DNA from: Pseudomonas jessenii
Lineage (GTDB): Bacteria > Pseudomonadota > Gammaproteobacteria > Pseudomonadales > Pseudomonadaceae
DNA length: 64,000 nucleotides
Direction of reading: 5' to 3'
Assembly: GCF_002236115.1 (NCBI RefSeq)
Contig: NZ_NIWT01000004.1
Span: 434,001-498,000 of the forward strand
Shown here: piece after piece, positions 36,343-46,079 of the stretch
How positions within the stretch are numbered: the stretch's first letter is position 1
Layout of the letters: each line of letters starts with the position of its first letter
Position numbers and translations under genes: made by a program
Notes under the pieces: generated by a model
What the model was told of the DNA's origin: nothing
The model's database searches: none
The model's input: only the letters and a program-made list of their open reading frames with translations

Positions 36343-36370
36343 GTTGACCCGAGGCTTTTTTTGAAAGTTC
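36343..36370 (-). promoter_or_regulatory. AlgU (sigma-E type) promoter of the lipoprotein-lptF operon
   Basis: The minus strand has GAACTT (36370-36365), 17 bases, then TCAAC (36347-36343). The AlgU consensus is GAACTT-N16/17-TCnnA-like, so the -35 is exact and the -10 close. The predicted leader is about 110 bases. AlgU control of lptF is reported in P. aeruginosa. Confidence 0.6.
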
Positions 36371-36433
36371 AGAGAAATTAGTCAGCTATTGAAAAAACCG
36401 TGAACGAATCGACAGGGCTCTAAATCGCATACT

Positions 36434-36534
36434 TGTGGGAGCGAGCCTGCTCGCGATGGACTTCACTACGCCGCGTTTAATCAGTCATCACGCGGTTTCG
36501 TTAACGCCCATCGCGAGCAGGCTCGCTCCCACAT
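36434..36534. repeat. REPIN-type inverted REP pair
   Basis: TGTGGGAGCGAGCCTGCTCG and complement flank a loop that itself holds an inverted pair (CGCCGCGTTTAATC / GATTGATT-like, ACGCGGTTTCG). It lies between two minus-strand genes, the 114-residue protein gene and the lipoprotein gene. The 190 bases before it hold only the AlgU-like promoter. Confidence 0.9.
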
Positions 36535-36556
36535 AGGGAGGAGTGCGGGGAGTAAA

Positions 36557-36901
36557 TCAGTGTTTCTGTTTGTCGTCGGGCACCGACAAATCGTGCAAAT
36601 GCCGACGGGACAGCGCCAGAAAGCGCGGGGTCGGCCCAATGTCTTCGTACAGCGGATCGCCTTCTTCATCGGTGGCGACAACGGTGGTGCCTTTGACGTA
36701 CGGGAAGCTTCTTTCCAGCTCTTCCAGTGCGGCGCCGATCAGATCGCCGAGCAGTTCTTCAGGATGCCGCTTGGGATACATCTCGACGAGCGCGGCCAGG
36801 CGTGCGGCAGACTCCACGTCCAGATGAATCGAGTAGCCGGTGTCGGTCAGGCGACCCTTGGCGTTTTCTTCCCAGTGGTGGGCAAGCTCGCGGATTTTCA
36901 T
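36557..36901 (-). CDS. Conserved hypothetical protein, 114 residues
   Basis: A small acidic cytoplasmic protein with no signal peptide. It opens MKIRELAHHWEENAKGRLT and contains a ribbon-helix-like region (YSIHLDVESAARLAALVEMYPKRHPEELLGDLIGAALEELERSFPY). Pseudomonas genomes sometimes label the family type 1 pili tip component, but nothing in the sequence supports a pilus role. Start chosen at 36901; the 35 extra codons upstream do not look coding. It is divergent from ppc. Confidence 0.75.
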   Translation of the reverse strand: MKIRELAHHWEENAKGRLTDTGYSIHLDVESAARLAALVEMYPKRHPEELLGDLIGAALEELERSFPYVKGTTVVATDEEGDPLYEDIGPTPRFLALSRRHLHDLSVPDDKQKH

Positions 36902-37103
36902 ATTGACCTCATTGCGCTCCCGCTCGTGGCAGGCAGAGTGAGTGTCCGGCATTGGCCGGCGACAACCGTTGTACGGCTTACCGTTCAGACTAGCCTCAAC
37001 AGGCAAGGTTTACAGTCCCTTCGTCGTCTTGCTTGTAAGAACCTGTCTGGGGCGGCACTCTCTTGTTTCTTAGCCGCCCGGATTTTTTGCTGGAGACCTG
37101 CTG

Positions 37104-39734
37104 ATGACCGATATTGATGCACGCTTGCGCGAGGACGTTCACCTGTTGGGTGAGCTGTTGGGCAACACCATTCGTGAACAATATGGCGACGGTTTTCTCG
37201 ACAAGATCGAGCAGATCCGCAAAGGCGCCAAGGCTGACCGGCGTGGCTCCATGGACGCCGAGCTCAGCGCCAGCCTCAACCAGTTGACCGAAGACGAGTT
37301 GCTGCCGGTGGCGCGGGCGTTCAATCAGTTCCTCAACCTGGCCAACATCGCCGAGCAATATCAGTTGATTCACCGTCGCGAGGAATCTCAAGAGGCGCCG
37401 TTCGAAGCCCGGGTGCTGCCGGAGTTGCTCGCGCGCCTGCGCGCCGAAGGGCATGGCGCCGACGCGCTGGCCCGGCAACTGGGTCGGCTGGAGATCGAGC
37501 TGGTACTCACGGCGCACCCTACCGAAGTCGCACGCCGCACACTGATCCAGAAGTACGACGCCATCGCCGCGCAACTGGCGGCTCAGGATCACCGTGATCT
37601 GACCAGTACCGAGCGCGAGCAGATCAAGACCACCTTGCAACGCCTGATCGCCGAAGCCTGGCACACCGAGGAGATCCGCCGCACGCGCCCGACGCCGGTG
37701 GACGAAGCCAAGTGGGGTTTCGCGGTGATCGAGCATTCGCTGTGGCAGGCCATTCCCAATTATCTGCGCAAGGCCGATCAGGCCCTGTACGCCGCCACCG
37801 GCCTGCGCCTGCCACTGGAGGCGGCACCGATTCGCTTTGCCTCGTGGATGGGCGGCGACCGCGACGGCAACCCGAACGTGACGGCGGCGGTGACCCGAGA
37901 GGTTTTACTGTTGGCGCGCTGGATGGCGGCCGATTTGTACCTGCGCGATGTCGATCGCCTGGCCGCTGAGCTGTCGATGCAGCAGGCCAGCGATGAATTG
38001 AAAGCCAGGGCGGGAGACAGCGCCGAGCCGTACCGGGCAGTGCTCAAACACCTGCGCGAACGCCTGCGGGCAACGCGTAACTGGGCACATGCCGCCTTGT
38101 CGACGTCCGCGCCGGCACCGATCGATGTGCTGCAGGACAACCGCGAACTGCTCGATCCACTGGAGCTTTGCTACCACTCCCTGCACGAGTGCGGCATGGG
38201 CGTGATCGCCGATGGGCCGTTGCTCGATTGCCTGCGTCGGGCAGTGACATTCGGTCTGTTCCTGGTTCGTCTGGATGTGCGCCAGGACTCGTCGCGGCAC
38301 ACCGCCGCGATGACCGAAATCACCGACTACCTCGGCCTGGGACGCTACGAGGACTGGAGCGAGGAGGAGCGCATCGCCTTCCTGATGCGCGAATTGAGCA
38401 ATCGTCGGCCCTTGTTGCCGAACTACTTCAAACCTTGCGCCGACACCGCCGAGGTGCTGGCGACCTGCCGGGAAATCGCCGCTGCGCCGCCTGCATCCCT
38501 CGGTTCCTATGTGATTTCCATGGCCGGTGCGGCTTCCGATGTACTCGCCGTGCAATTGCTGCTCAAAGAGTCCGGCGTGTTGCGGCCGATGCGTGTGGTG
38601 CCGCTGTTCGAAACCCTGGCCGACCTCGACAACGCGGGGCCGGTGATCGAGAAGCTGCTGCTGTTGCCGGGCTATCGCGCGCGCCTGCAAGGGCCGCAGG
38701 AAGTGATGATCGGCTACTCCGACTCGGCCAAGGACGCCGGCACCACCGCGGCGGCCTGGGCGCAGTACCGGGCGCAAGAGCGATTGGTGGATATCTGCCG
38801 CGAGCAACAAGTCGAGCTGCTGTTGTTCCACGGTCGCGGCGGCACGGTAGGGCGTGGCGGCGGCCCGGCCCACGCGGCGATCCTGTCGCAGCCACCGGGT
38901 TCGGTGGCGGGGCGTTTCCGCACCACCGAACAGGGAGAAATGATTCGATTCAAATTCGGCCTGCCGGACATCGCCGAGCAAAACCTCAATCTGTACCTGG
39001 CCGCCGTGCTTGAGGCGACCTTGCTGCCTCCGCCGCCACCTACGCCCGAGTGGCGCCATTTGATGGACGAGTTGGCCGCAGACGGTGTCAGCGCCTACCG
39101 CGCCGTGGTGCGGGAAAACCCGCAGTTCGTGGAGTACTTCCGCCAGTCCACGCCGGAGCAGGAGCTCGGCCGTTTGCCGCTGGGCAGTCGTCCGGCCAAG
39201 CGCCGGGCCGGGGGGATCGAAAGCCTGCGGGCGATCCCATGGATTTTCGGCTGGACCCAGACGCGCCTGATGCTGCCGGCCTGGCTGGGTTGGGAAGCGG
39301 CCCTGAGCAAGGCGCTGGAGCGTGGCGAAGGCGAACTGCTGGGGCAAATGCGCGAGCAGTGGCCGTTCTTCCGCACCCGCATCGACATGCTGGAAATGGT
39401 CCTGGCCAAGGCCGATGCCGACATTGCACAGTCCTACGATGAGCGTCTGGTAGAGCCGAATCTGTTGCCATTGGGTGCGCACTTACGCGACCTATTGTCG
39501 CAGGCGTGCACCATCGTTCTTGGCCTGACCGGGCAGTCGCAGCTACTGGCACATAGCCCAGCGACCCTTGAGTTCATCCGCTTGCGCAACACCTACCTCG
39601 ACCCGCTTCATCTATTGCAGGCCGAGTTGCTGGCCCGTTCAAGAGTGCAGGACGTGGCGCAGGGCAGCCCGGTAGAACAGGCCTTGCTGGTGTCTGTGGC
39701 GGGGATTGCCGCCGGTTTGCGCAACACCGGCTAA
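37104..39734 (+). CDS. ppc: Phosphoenolpyruvate carboxylase
   Basis: An 876-residue cytoplasmic enzyme that adds bicarbonate to PEP to make oxaloacetate, refilling the TCA cycle. Active-site segments are all present: [13 protein letters not shown] (catalytic His), [16 protein letters not shown] and [26 protein letters not shown]. The C-terminus ends in the conserved RNTG, needed for activity and inhibitor binding. Single gene, divergent from the 114-residue gene, with a loose hairpin after the stop. Confidence 0.97.
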   Translation: MTDIDARLREDVHLLGELLGNTIREQYGDGFLDKIEQIRKGAKADRRGSMDAELSASLNQLTEDELLPVARAFNQFLNLANIAEQYQLIHRREESQEAPFEARVLPELLARLRAEGHGADALARQLGRLEIELVLTAHPTEVARRTLIQKYDAIAAQLAAQDHRDLTSTEREQIKTTLQRLIAEAWHTEEIRRTRPTPVDEAKWGFAVIEHSLWQAIPNYLRKADQALYAATGLRLPLEAAPIRFASWMGGDRDGNPNVTAAVTREVLLLARWMAADLYLRDVDRLAAELSMQQASDELKARAGDSAEPYRAVLKHLRERLRATRNWAHAALSTSAPAPIDVLQDNRELLDPLELCYHSLHECGMGVIADGPLLDCLRRAVTFGLFLVRLDVRQDSSRHTAAMTEITDYLGLGRYEDWSEEERIAFLMRELSNRRPLLPNYFKPCADTAEVLATCREIAAAPPASLGSYVISMAGAASDVLAVQLLLKESGVLRPMRVVPLFETLADLDNAGPVIEKLLLLPGYRARLQGPQEVMIGYSDSAKDAGTTAAAWAQYRAQERLVDICREQQVELLLFHGRGGTVGRGGGPAHAAILSQPPGSVAGRFRTTEQGEMIRFKFGLPDIAEQNLNLYLAAVLEATLLPPPPPTPEWRHLMDELAADGVSAYRAVVRENPQFVEYFRQSTPEQELGRLPLGSRPAKRRAGGIESLRAIPWIFGWTQTRLMLPAWLGWEAALSKALERGEGELLGQMREQWPFFRTRIDMLEMVLAKADADIAQSYDERLVEPNLLPLGAHLRDLLSQACTIVLGLTGQSQLLAHSPATLEFIRLRNTYLDPLHLLQAELLARSRVQDVAQGSPVEQALLVSVAGIAAGLRNTG

Positions 39735-40670
<936 letters not shown>

Positions 40671-40694
40671 AAAGTCTGACCCGCTGCATCATCC

Positions 40695-40714
40695 ACGGCC
40701 CGCTTGCGGGCCGT
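40695..40714. terminator. Terminator-like hairpin after adk
   Basis: ACGGCCCGC/GCGGGCCGT stem with a TT loop, followed by AGTTGTTTAT, 25 bases after the adk stop. The T-run is weak, so some read-through into tsaB is possible. Confidence 0.65.
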
Positions 40715-40764
40715 AGTTGTTTATACTGACGCACTTTTTTCTGATCTCTCTTGTGGATACATCG

Positions 40765-41439
40765 ATGAGCACCTTGCTGGCCCTGGACACCGCGACTGAA
40801 GCTTGCTCCGTTGCCTTGCTGCATGACGGCAAGGTCACGAGCCATTACGAGGTGATCCCGCGCCTGCACGCGCAGAAGCTGTTGCCGATGATCAAGCAAT
40901 TGCTGGCCGATGCGGGCACCACGCTGCAAGCGGTCGATGCCATTGCGTTCGGCCGTGGCCCGGGCGCCTTCACCGGTGTGCGCATCGCCATCGGCGTGGT
41001 GCAAGGCCTGGCGTTTGCCCTGGATCGCCCGGTGCTGCCGGTGTCGAACCTGGCCGTGCTGGCGCAACGTGCGCTGCGCGAACACGGCGCCACGCAGGTC
41101 GCCGCCGCCATCGATGCGCGCATGGATGAAGTGTATTGGGGTTGCTACCGCGAAACGGCCGGGGAAATGCGCCTGGTGGGGGCGGAAGCGGTACTGCCGC
41201 CGGAGTCCGCTGCATTGCCGGCCGATGCTGGCGGCGAATGGTTCGGCGCAGGCACCGGTTGGGGCTATGGCGAGCGTATCGCCGTCAGCCTGAGCGGGCA
41301 GGACGCTGGCATGTTGCCCCACGCGCAAGACTTGCTGACACTGGCGCGATTTGCCTGGGCGCGCGGCGAGGCGATCGTGTCCGATGAGGCGCAGCCGGTG
41401 TATCTGCGCGATAAAGTGGCAACGCCCAAGGCGCGGTAA
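40765..41439 (+). CDS. tsaB: tRNA threonylcarbamoyladenosine biosynthesis protein TsaB
   Basis: A 224-residue ASKHA-fold protein that scaffolds TsaD and TsaE for t6A37 modification of tRNAs reading ANN codons. It opens STLLALDTATEACSVAL and carries the family segments AFGRGPGAFTGVRIAIGVVQGLAF and AAIDARMDEVYWG. It lacks the metal-binding histidines of TsaD, as expected. The ATG at 40765 fits the family start; the upstream extension to 40717 is only leader sequence. It follows adk, as I recall for other Pseudomonas. Confidence 0.93.
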   Translation: MSTLLALDTATEACSVALLHDGKVTSHYEVIPRLHAQKLLPMIKQLLADAGTTLQAVDAIAFGRGPGAFTGVRIAIGVVQGLAFALDRPVLPVSNLAVLAQRALREHGATQVAAAIDARMDEVYWGCYRETAGEMRLVGAEAVLPPESAALPADAGGEWFGAGTGWGYGERIAVSLSGQDAGMLPHAQDLLTLARFAWARGEAIVSDEAQPVYLRDKVATPKAR

Positions 41440-41460
41440 TCTACTGGACCGGGGTGCTCC

Positions 41461-41550
41461 CATCGCGAGCAAGCTCGCTCCCACAGGTTTTGTGTTGGAC
41501 TCAATGTCTGGAGCACCGAAGACCCTGTGGGAGCGGGCTTGCCCGCGATG
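41461..41550. repeat. REP pair with two different arm types
   Basis: The left arm is CATCGCGAGCAAGCTCGCTC and the right arm GGAGCGGGCTTGCCCGCGAT, i.e. GAGCGAGC and GAGCGGGC variants face each other with about 45 bases between. It lies after the tsaB stop. Confidence 0.85.
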
Positions 41551-41694
41551 GCGATCTATCGGACGCAGCCAATCGTCATTTTCTAATCCGGCTTTTAAAC
41601 CTTTTGCCTTTTATGTGTTCTAGTTATCACTCGGCGGTTTGCGAAGTGGATTTTGCGCCACTAAACTGCCATCACTGATTCCGAGTATGCACTT

Positions 41695-42000
41695 ATGCGT
41701 ATAGACGGCGTTTCCTCTCAGTCCTACCCCATCAAGCGCAAACCCCGCAAAGGCCGCGTGGTGGAAGACGACGCCATTGATATCGAAGGCGAGCTGGAAT
41801 TCCCGACTGAAGAGCAACTGGCTGCCCGTGCCGCCAAAGCCTCTGCGCAAAAACTGAGCAATCTTCCCGCTCGTCAGCAAGACATGATTTACCACCGTGC
41901 CATGAGCAAAAGCGTGGCGACAGCTCTGGCCAGCTACCTGAGCACCGCCGGTTTCGTCGATTGGGAAGCGGATGTGCTGGGTCTCGACCTGTACATCTGA
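41695..42000 (+). CDS. Conserved hypothetical protein, 101 residues
   Basis: A small soluble protein with a basic N-terminal segment (SYPIKRKPRKGRVVEDD), an acidic middle and a helical C-terminal half (LPARQQDMIYHRAMSKSVATALASYLSTAGFVDWE). No known domain recognised. Its stop shares one base with the ATG of the following DUF72 gene (TGATG), so the two are coupled. Gene order is conserved in Pseudomonas as far as I recall. Confidence 0.75.
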   Translation: MRIDGVSSQSYPIKRKPRKGRVVEDDAIDIEGELEFPTEEQLAARAAKASAQKLSNLPARQQDMIYHRAMSKSVATALASYLSTAGFVDWEADVLGLDLYI

Positions 42001-42860
42001 TGTTGCTGCCGTATTACCTCGGTTGCCCATCCTGGAGCGAAAACGCCTGGCGCGACTACCTGTATCCGCCGGACGCCAAACCCGCCGATTTTCTTGATCT
42101 CTATTGCCAGGTTTTCAATGCCGTGGAAGGCAACACGACCTTCTACGCGAGCCCGGCTGCCAGCACCGTGCAGCGTTGGGCCGAAACCATGCCCGAACAT
42201 TTTCGCTTCACCGCCAAGTTTCCCGGCGAGATCAGCCACGGTGGCGATCTGCGCGAGCAACTGACCGCCGCCGAAACCTTCCTGCAATTGCTCGGCCCTC
42301 TGGGTGAACGGGTGTCGCCACTTTGGTTGCAGTTGTCGAAAAGCTTCACGCCCCAACGTTTGCCTGAGCTGGCCGGGTTTATCGATGCCCTGCAGCGACC
42401 ACTGGCCGTTGAAGTGCGGCATGACGAGTTTTTCGCCAAGGGTGACAGCGAACGAATGCTCAACCGGCTGCTGCTGGATCGCGGTGTCGAACGCATCTGT
42501 CTCGATCCCCGTGCGCTGTTCAGTTGCACCTCGACCGAGCCTTCGGTGCTCCACGCCCAGTCGAAGAAACCCCGTGTGCCGCCGCGACCGGCGGCATTCA
42601 CGCAATTTCCGCAGGTGCGTTTTATCGGCCATCCGACGCTCGAGGCCAACGATACGTTCCTGGAACCATGGGTCGAGAAAATCACGCTATGGATCGAAGA
42701 AGGTCGTACGCCGTATATCTTCCTGCACACGGCCGACAACCTGCTGGCCGCGAAACTGGCGCAGCGTTTTCACGCCCGGCTGATGCTGCGTTTGCCTGGC
42801 TTGCCGGCGCTGCCTGAGCTATACAGAGAACCCGTCGCCGAGCAACTTGGCCTGCTCTGA
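42000..42860 (+). CDS. DUF72 family protein
   Basis: A 286-residue protein of the YecE/DUF72 family, which adopts a TIM-barrel fold of unknown activity. It has the typical opening LGCPSWS...WRDYLYPP, then NAVEGNTTFYASP, AETMPEHFRFTAKFPGEISH and PLWLQLSKSF. The start at 42000 is set by the one-base overlap with the preceding gene; the frame is open further upstream only by chance. Confidence 0.87.
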   Translation: MLLPYYLGCPSWSENAWRDYLYPPDAKPADFLDLYCQVFNAVEGNTTFYASPAASTVQRWAETMPEHFRFTAKFPGEISHGGDLREQLTAAETFLQLLGPLGERVSPLWLQLSKSFTPQRLPELAGFIDALQRPLAVEVRHDEFFAKGDSERMLNRLLLDRGVERICLDPRALFSCTSTEPSVLHAQSKKPRVPPRPAAFTQFPQVRFIGHPTLEANDTFLEPWVEKITLWIEEGRTPYIFLHTADNLLAAKLAQRFHARLMLRLPGLPALPELYREPVAEQLGLL

Positions 42861-42894
42861 GGCGGATTCTTTCCCCTCTTCAGGAGCCTGCCCA

Positions 42895-43716
42895 ATGGAT
42901 GCGCAAACCCTTCGAGCCCAGGCGTTCAAAGCCCTTCACGAACGCCCCGGGGCATTTGTGATTCCCAATCCGTGGGATGCCGGTTCGGCAAAAATGCTTG
43001 CCAGCCTCGGCTTCGAGGCGCTGGCGACTACCAGTGCCGGTTATGCCTTTTCCCAGGGGCGTGCCGATGGCGGATTGACCCTCGACGATACCTTGATGAA
43101 CGTTCAGGCGATTGTCGCCGCCACCGACCTGCCGGTTGCCGTCGACCTGGAAAACGGTTTTGCCGACAACCCGGCTGATTGCGCCAAAAGTATCTTGCGC
43201 GCGGCAGAGGTCGGAGCGGTCGGCGGTTCGATCGAAGATGCCACCGGCCGCGAAGAAGGTCCGATCTACTGTTTCGAACATGCCGTGGCGCGCATCGAAG
43301 CCGCTGTGGCTGCCGCTCGCAGTCTGCCGTTCGACTTTACATTGACTGCCCGGGCGGAAAACTTTCTGCACGGCAATCCCGATCTGGCCGACACCATCCG
43401 CCGTTTGCAGGCATTCGCCGAGGCCGGTGCCGATGTGCTCTACGCACCGGGCCTGCGCAGTGCCGAGGATGTGCTGGCGGTGGTGCGCGCCGTGGCGCCA
43501 AAACCGGTGAATGTGTTGATGTCGGGCGGCTTGAAGCTGACGGTCGCGCAGTTGGGTGAAATGGGCGTCAAACGTATCAGCGTCGGTTCGGCGCTGGCCT
43601 TGGCGGCCTATGGCGAATTCTTCCGCGCCGCCGAAGAAATCCAGACCTCAGGCACGTTCGGTTTCACGTCCCGGTCGATGCCGTATCAGAAGGCAAATCA
43701 GTTTTTCAAAGGTTAA
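42895..43716 (+). CDS. Isocitrate lyase/PEP mutase family protein
   Basis: A 273-residue TIM-barrel enzyme of the isocitrate lyase/phosphonomutase superfamily. Motifs are FVIPNPWDAGSAKMLASLGFEALATTSAG, the metal-binding VAVDLENGFAD, and VGGSIEDATGREEG. The usual catalytic KKCGH loop of true isocitrate lyase is absent, so it is probably a carboxyvinyl-phosphonate mutase-like or oxaloacetate/2-methylisocitrate-type lyase of unknown substrate. ATG at 42895 follows CAGGAGCCTGCCCA. Confidence 0.85.
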   Translation: MDAQTLRAQAFKALHERPGAFVIPNPWDAGSAKMLASLGFEALATTSAGYAFSQGRADGGLTLDDTLMNVQAIVAATDLPVAVDLENGFADNPADCAKSILRAAEVGAVGGSIEDATGREEGPIYCFEHAVARIEAAVAAARSLPFDFTLTARAENFLHGNPDLADTIRRLQAFAEAGADVLYAPGLRSAEDVLAVVRAVAPKPVNVLMSGGLKLTVAQLGEMGVKRISVGSALALAAYGEFFRAAEEIQTSGTFGFTSRSMPYQKANQFFKG

Positions 43717-43738
43717 GGGAAGAGGGCGCGGCTGAGGA

Positions 43739-44359
43739 TCAGGCGGCGATGCGCAGGTTCTGCAGGATGATCGGGCGCGCCCAGCCATTGTCGAAATCGA
43801 GTTGTTTCTGCTGCTCCACCCGTTCTTCTGGCGAGAACGGCGGGAACAGCTTGTCGAGCAGCTCGAGTTCGAACTCGGCGATGGGCAGGTGCAGCGGACG
43901 CGGTTGCGGGGCAGGGCCAGCTTCTGGCAGCGGTTGACCGGCGTTCAATACGATCGGGCGAACCCAGCCGCTTTCGAAGTCCTGCTGTTTTTGCTGGGCG
44001 ACGATTTCGTCTGCCGGGAACGGTGGGAACGGCTTGTCGGCCAGGTCCATTTCGAATTCGGCAATCGGCAGGAACAGCGGCTCGGGCGGGCGGATTACGT
44101 TGTCCTTCACGTCGCATTCACGCTGGGACACGATGTGGGCCAGCAGGTCGCTGCCGACCGTGGGTTCAACAGGACTTTCGAGATCGACCGGTGGAAAATT
44201 CAGAGACTCAGGTAGCACTTCACCCGGCTGTTCGGCCAGCGCTCGGGCAAAGAAATCCTGCCAGATGTGGCTGACGCCGCTCAGTGCCTGGGTGTTTCGC
44301 AGGTTGTAGTCGCCGTAGGGCGAGATAAAACCTGTGATTGTGGGTTGAATGTCTGACAT
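43739..44359 (-). CDS. Hypothetical protein with a 42-residue internal duplication
   Basis: A 206-residue acidic protein without signal peptide. A unit starting LPIAEFEMDLADKPFPPF and ending DFESGWVRPIVL (about residues 97-138) recurs as LPIAEFELELLDKLFPPF ... DFDNGWARPIIL (about 159-200), joined by a Pro-rich linker. The N-terminal part (SDIQPTITGFISPYGDYNLRNTQ) is different. I do not recognise the family. It is convergent with the lyase-family gene and divergent from rsmJ. Confidence 0.75.
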   Translation of the reverse strand: MSDIQPTITGFISPYGDYNLRNTQALSGVSHIWQDFFARALAEQPGEVLPESLNFPPVDLESPVEPTVGSDLLAHIVSQRECDVKDNVIRPPEPLFLPIAEFEMDLADKPFPPFPADEIVAQQKQQDFESGWVRPIVLNAGQPLPEAGPAPQPRPLHLPIAEFELELLDKLFPPFSPEERVEQQKQLDFDNGWARPIILQNLRIAA

Positions 44360-44452
44360 TTCTCTCGGTAGACGCTCAGCTCTGGCAAAATGCTCGATAG
44401 TTTTGTTATCGGCAGTTTTTGCCGATCATTAATTTTTTGAGCGTGTTTTCCG

Positions 44453-45235
44453 ATGATTGATCAACCTGCGGCCTGCCGCATCCATGTCCAGGCCCTCGAC
44501 GCGGCTTTCGAGCCACAAGCCGAGCAATGGGCCGAGCGCCTGGGCCTGCCAATGCAAGTAGCGGACGGCGAATTTGCCTTGCAGGTGGGTGACATGGGCT
44601 TGCAGCTGCAACAGCTGGGGCCGGATGCGCCGGGGCCGGTGCGGGTGGACTTCGTCGAGGGTGGTGCGGCCCATCGCCGACTGTACGGCGGCGGCAGCGG
44701 GCAGATGATCGCCAAGGCTGTTGGCGTCGCCCAAGGCGTGCGCCCGCGGGTGCTGGATGCCACGGCGGGGCTGGGCAAGGATGCGTTCGTGCTGGCCAGC
44801 CTCGGTTGCGAGATGAGCCTGATCGAGCGTCAGCCGCTGATCGGTGCCTTGCTGGAAGACGGCCTGGCCCGTGGCGCGGAAGATTTCGACGTGGCGCCGA
44901 TCGTGGCGCGCATGCGCTTGCTCAAGGGCAATTCGATCGAGGTCATGCGCAACTGGGAGGGCGAACCGCCCCAGGTGATCTACCTCGACCCGATGTTCCC
45001 GCACCGCGAGAAAACCGCGCTGGTGAAGAAGGAAATGCGCCTGTTCCGGCCGCTGGTGGGCGATGATCCGGATGCGCCGGCATTGCTCGAGGCCGCGTTG
45101 GCCCTGGCCAGCCACAGGGTGGTGGTCAAGCGCCCGCGCAAGGCGCCTTGCATTGAAGGGCCGAAGCCGAGTCATGCGCTGGATGGCAAATCCAGTCGGT
45201 ATGACATTTATCCGAAGAAGGCGCTCAAGCCGTAG
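44453..45235 (+). CDS. rsmJ: 16S rRNA (guanine-1516-N2)-methyltransferase
   Basis: A 260-residue SAM-dependent methyltransferase of the RsmJ/YhiQ family, modifying G1516 of 16S rRNA. Seen: the SAM-binding [19 protein letters not shown], the acidic end of the next strand [17 protein letters not shown] segment, and the catalytic-type motif [22 protein letters not shown]. The length fits the family. The ribosome-binding site is weak (GAGCG). Confidence 0.92.
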   Translation: MIDQPAACRIHVQALDAAFEPQAEQWAERLGLPMQVADGEFALQVGDMGLQLQQLGPDAPGPVRVDFVEGGAAHRRLYGGGSGQMIAKAVGVAQGVRPRVLDATAGLGKDAFVLASLGCEMSLIERQPLIGALLEDGLARGAEDFDVAPIVARMRLLKGNSIEVMRNWEGEPPQVIYLDPMFPHREKTALVKKEMRLFRPLVGDDPDAPALLEAALALASHRVVVKRPRKAPCIEGPKPSHALDGKSSRYDIYPKKALKP

Positions 45236-45250
45236 GACCGAGTCGCCCCA

Positions 45251-45315
45251 ATCGCGAGCAAGCTCGCTCCCACAGGTACGGTGAAAACCTTGTGGGAGCG
45301 AGCTTGCTCGCGATG
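45251..45315. repeat. Close-spaced inverted REP pair
   Basis: ATCGCGAGCAAGCTCGCTCC and its complement are only about 25 bases apart, so the unit folds into a single long hairpin. It lies between the convergent rsmJ and TetR genes and can end both transcripts. Confidence 0.88.
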
Positions 45316-45347
45316 GCGTCAGTCCAGACACGAACAATCCATCAGGC

Positions 45348-45986
45348 TCACTCAGGCCGATAAGCCCGCATAAACAACCCCACCACCTCCCGCACATGGC
45401 TCTCCGCCTCTTCGCCAACCGGCGGCTCGCCGCAGCCATACAGCAAACGGAAATTTCCGGCGCCCTTGAGCAGGCAGAAGAAGTGCTCGGCCGCGTTGTG
45501 CGGCTTGTCGATACGCAGCACGCCACTTTCGTCGATCTTGCTCAGCAGGCGCTCCATGCCATGCAGCATGCGCTGCGGCCCGGCCTCGAAGAAGATTTGC
45601 GCGAGTTTCGGATCCTGGCTGCCCAGGGTCATCATCAAGCGGTGCAGGTTCACTGATTCATCACTGTTGATCAGTTGATGAAAACCGCGCGCGATGTTCA
45701 GCAGCACGGTTTCCACGGCCACGCCTTCCGGCAGTTCGAAGAACAGCGGTGGCAACTGTTCCTCGCACTTGGCCATCACGGCGGAGGAGAACAGCGTCTC
45801 CTTGTCGTTGAAGTGGCTATAGACCGTCAGCTTCGACACACCGGCCTCGGCCGCGACGGCATCCATGCTGGTATTGGCATAACCCTTACTCAGAAACAGC
45901 ACTTTCGCTGCATCGAGAATTGCCTGGCGCTTGACCAGGTCCTTGGGTCTGCCTGGGCCATTGGGTGCTGAAAGATTGTTTGGCAT
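45348..45986 (-). CDS. mexL: TetR family repressor, MexL-like
   Basis: A 212-residue TetR regulator. The N-terminal DNA-binding region (about 12-60) reads GRPKDLVKRQAILDAAKVLFLSKGYANTSMDAVAAEAGVSKLTVYSHFNDKETLF, the rest an all-helical ligand domain of the AcrR-like C-terminal type. It is divergent from a mexJK-like efflux operon across 93 bases bearing a palindrome. That is the P. aeruginosa mexL-mexJK arrangement, in which MexL represses both. The ATG at 45986 gives the family start; the frame to 46052 runs over the operator. Confidence 0.82.
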   Translation of the reverse strand: MPNNLSAPNGPGRPKDLVKRQAILDAAKVLFLSKGYANTSMDAVAAEAGVSKLTVYSHFNDKETLFSSAVMAKCEEQLPPLFFELPEGVAVETVLLNIARGFHQLINSDESVNLHRLMMTLGSQDPKLAQIFFEAGPQRMLHGMERLLSKIDESGVLRIDKPHNAAEHFFCLLKGAGNFRLLYGCGEPPVGEEAESHVREVVGLFMRAYRPE

Positions 45987-46028
45987 ATTCGTTTTTATTA
46001 CTGGACTGGTGAGTTTGCTATTAATAAC

Positions 46029-46042
46029 ATACTGCTCAGTAT
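46029..46042. promoter_or_regulatory. Palindromic operator between mexL-like and mexJ-like genes
   Basis: ATACTG-CT-CAGTAT, a perfect 6+6 bp dyad in the A+T-rich divergent promoter region. It is the kind of site TetR/AcrR-family repressors bind. The nearby TAATAACATACT and TATAATTATT can serve as -10 boxes for either direction, so a bound repressor would block both. Confidence 0.7.
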
Positions 46043-46079
46043 AATTATTCAAAGCACCATTAGCGAAAGGTCCTTCACC

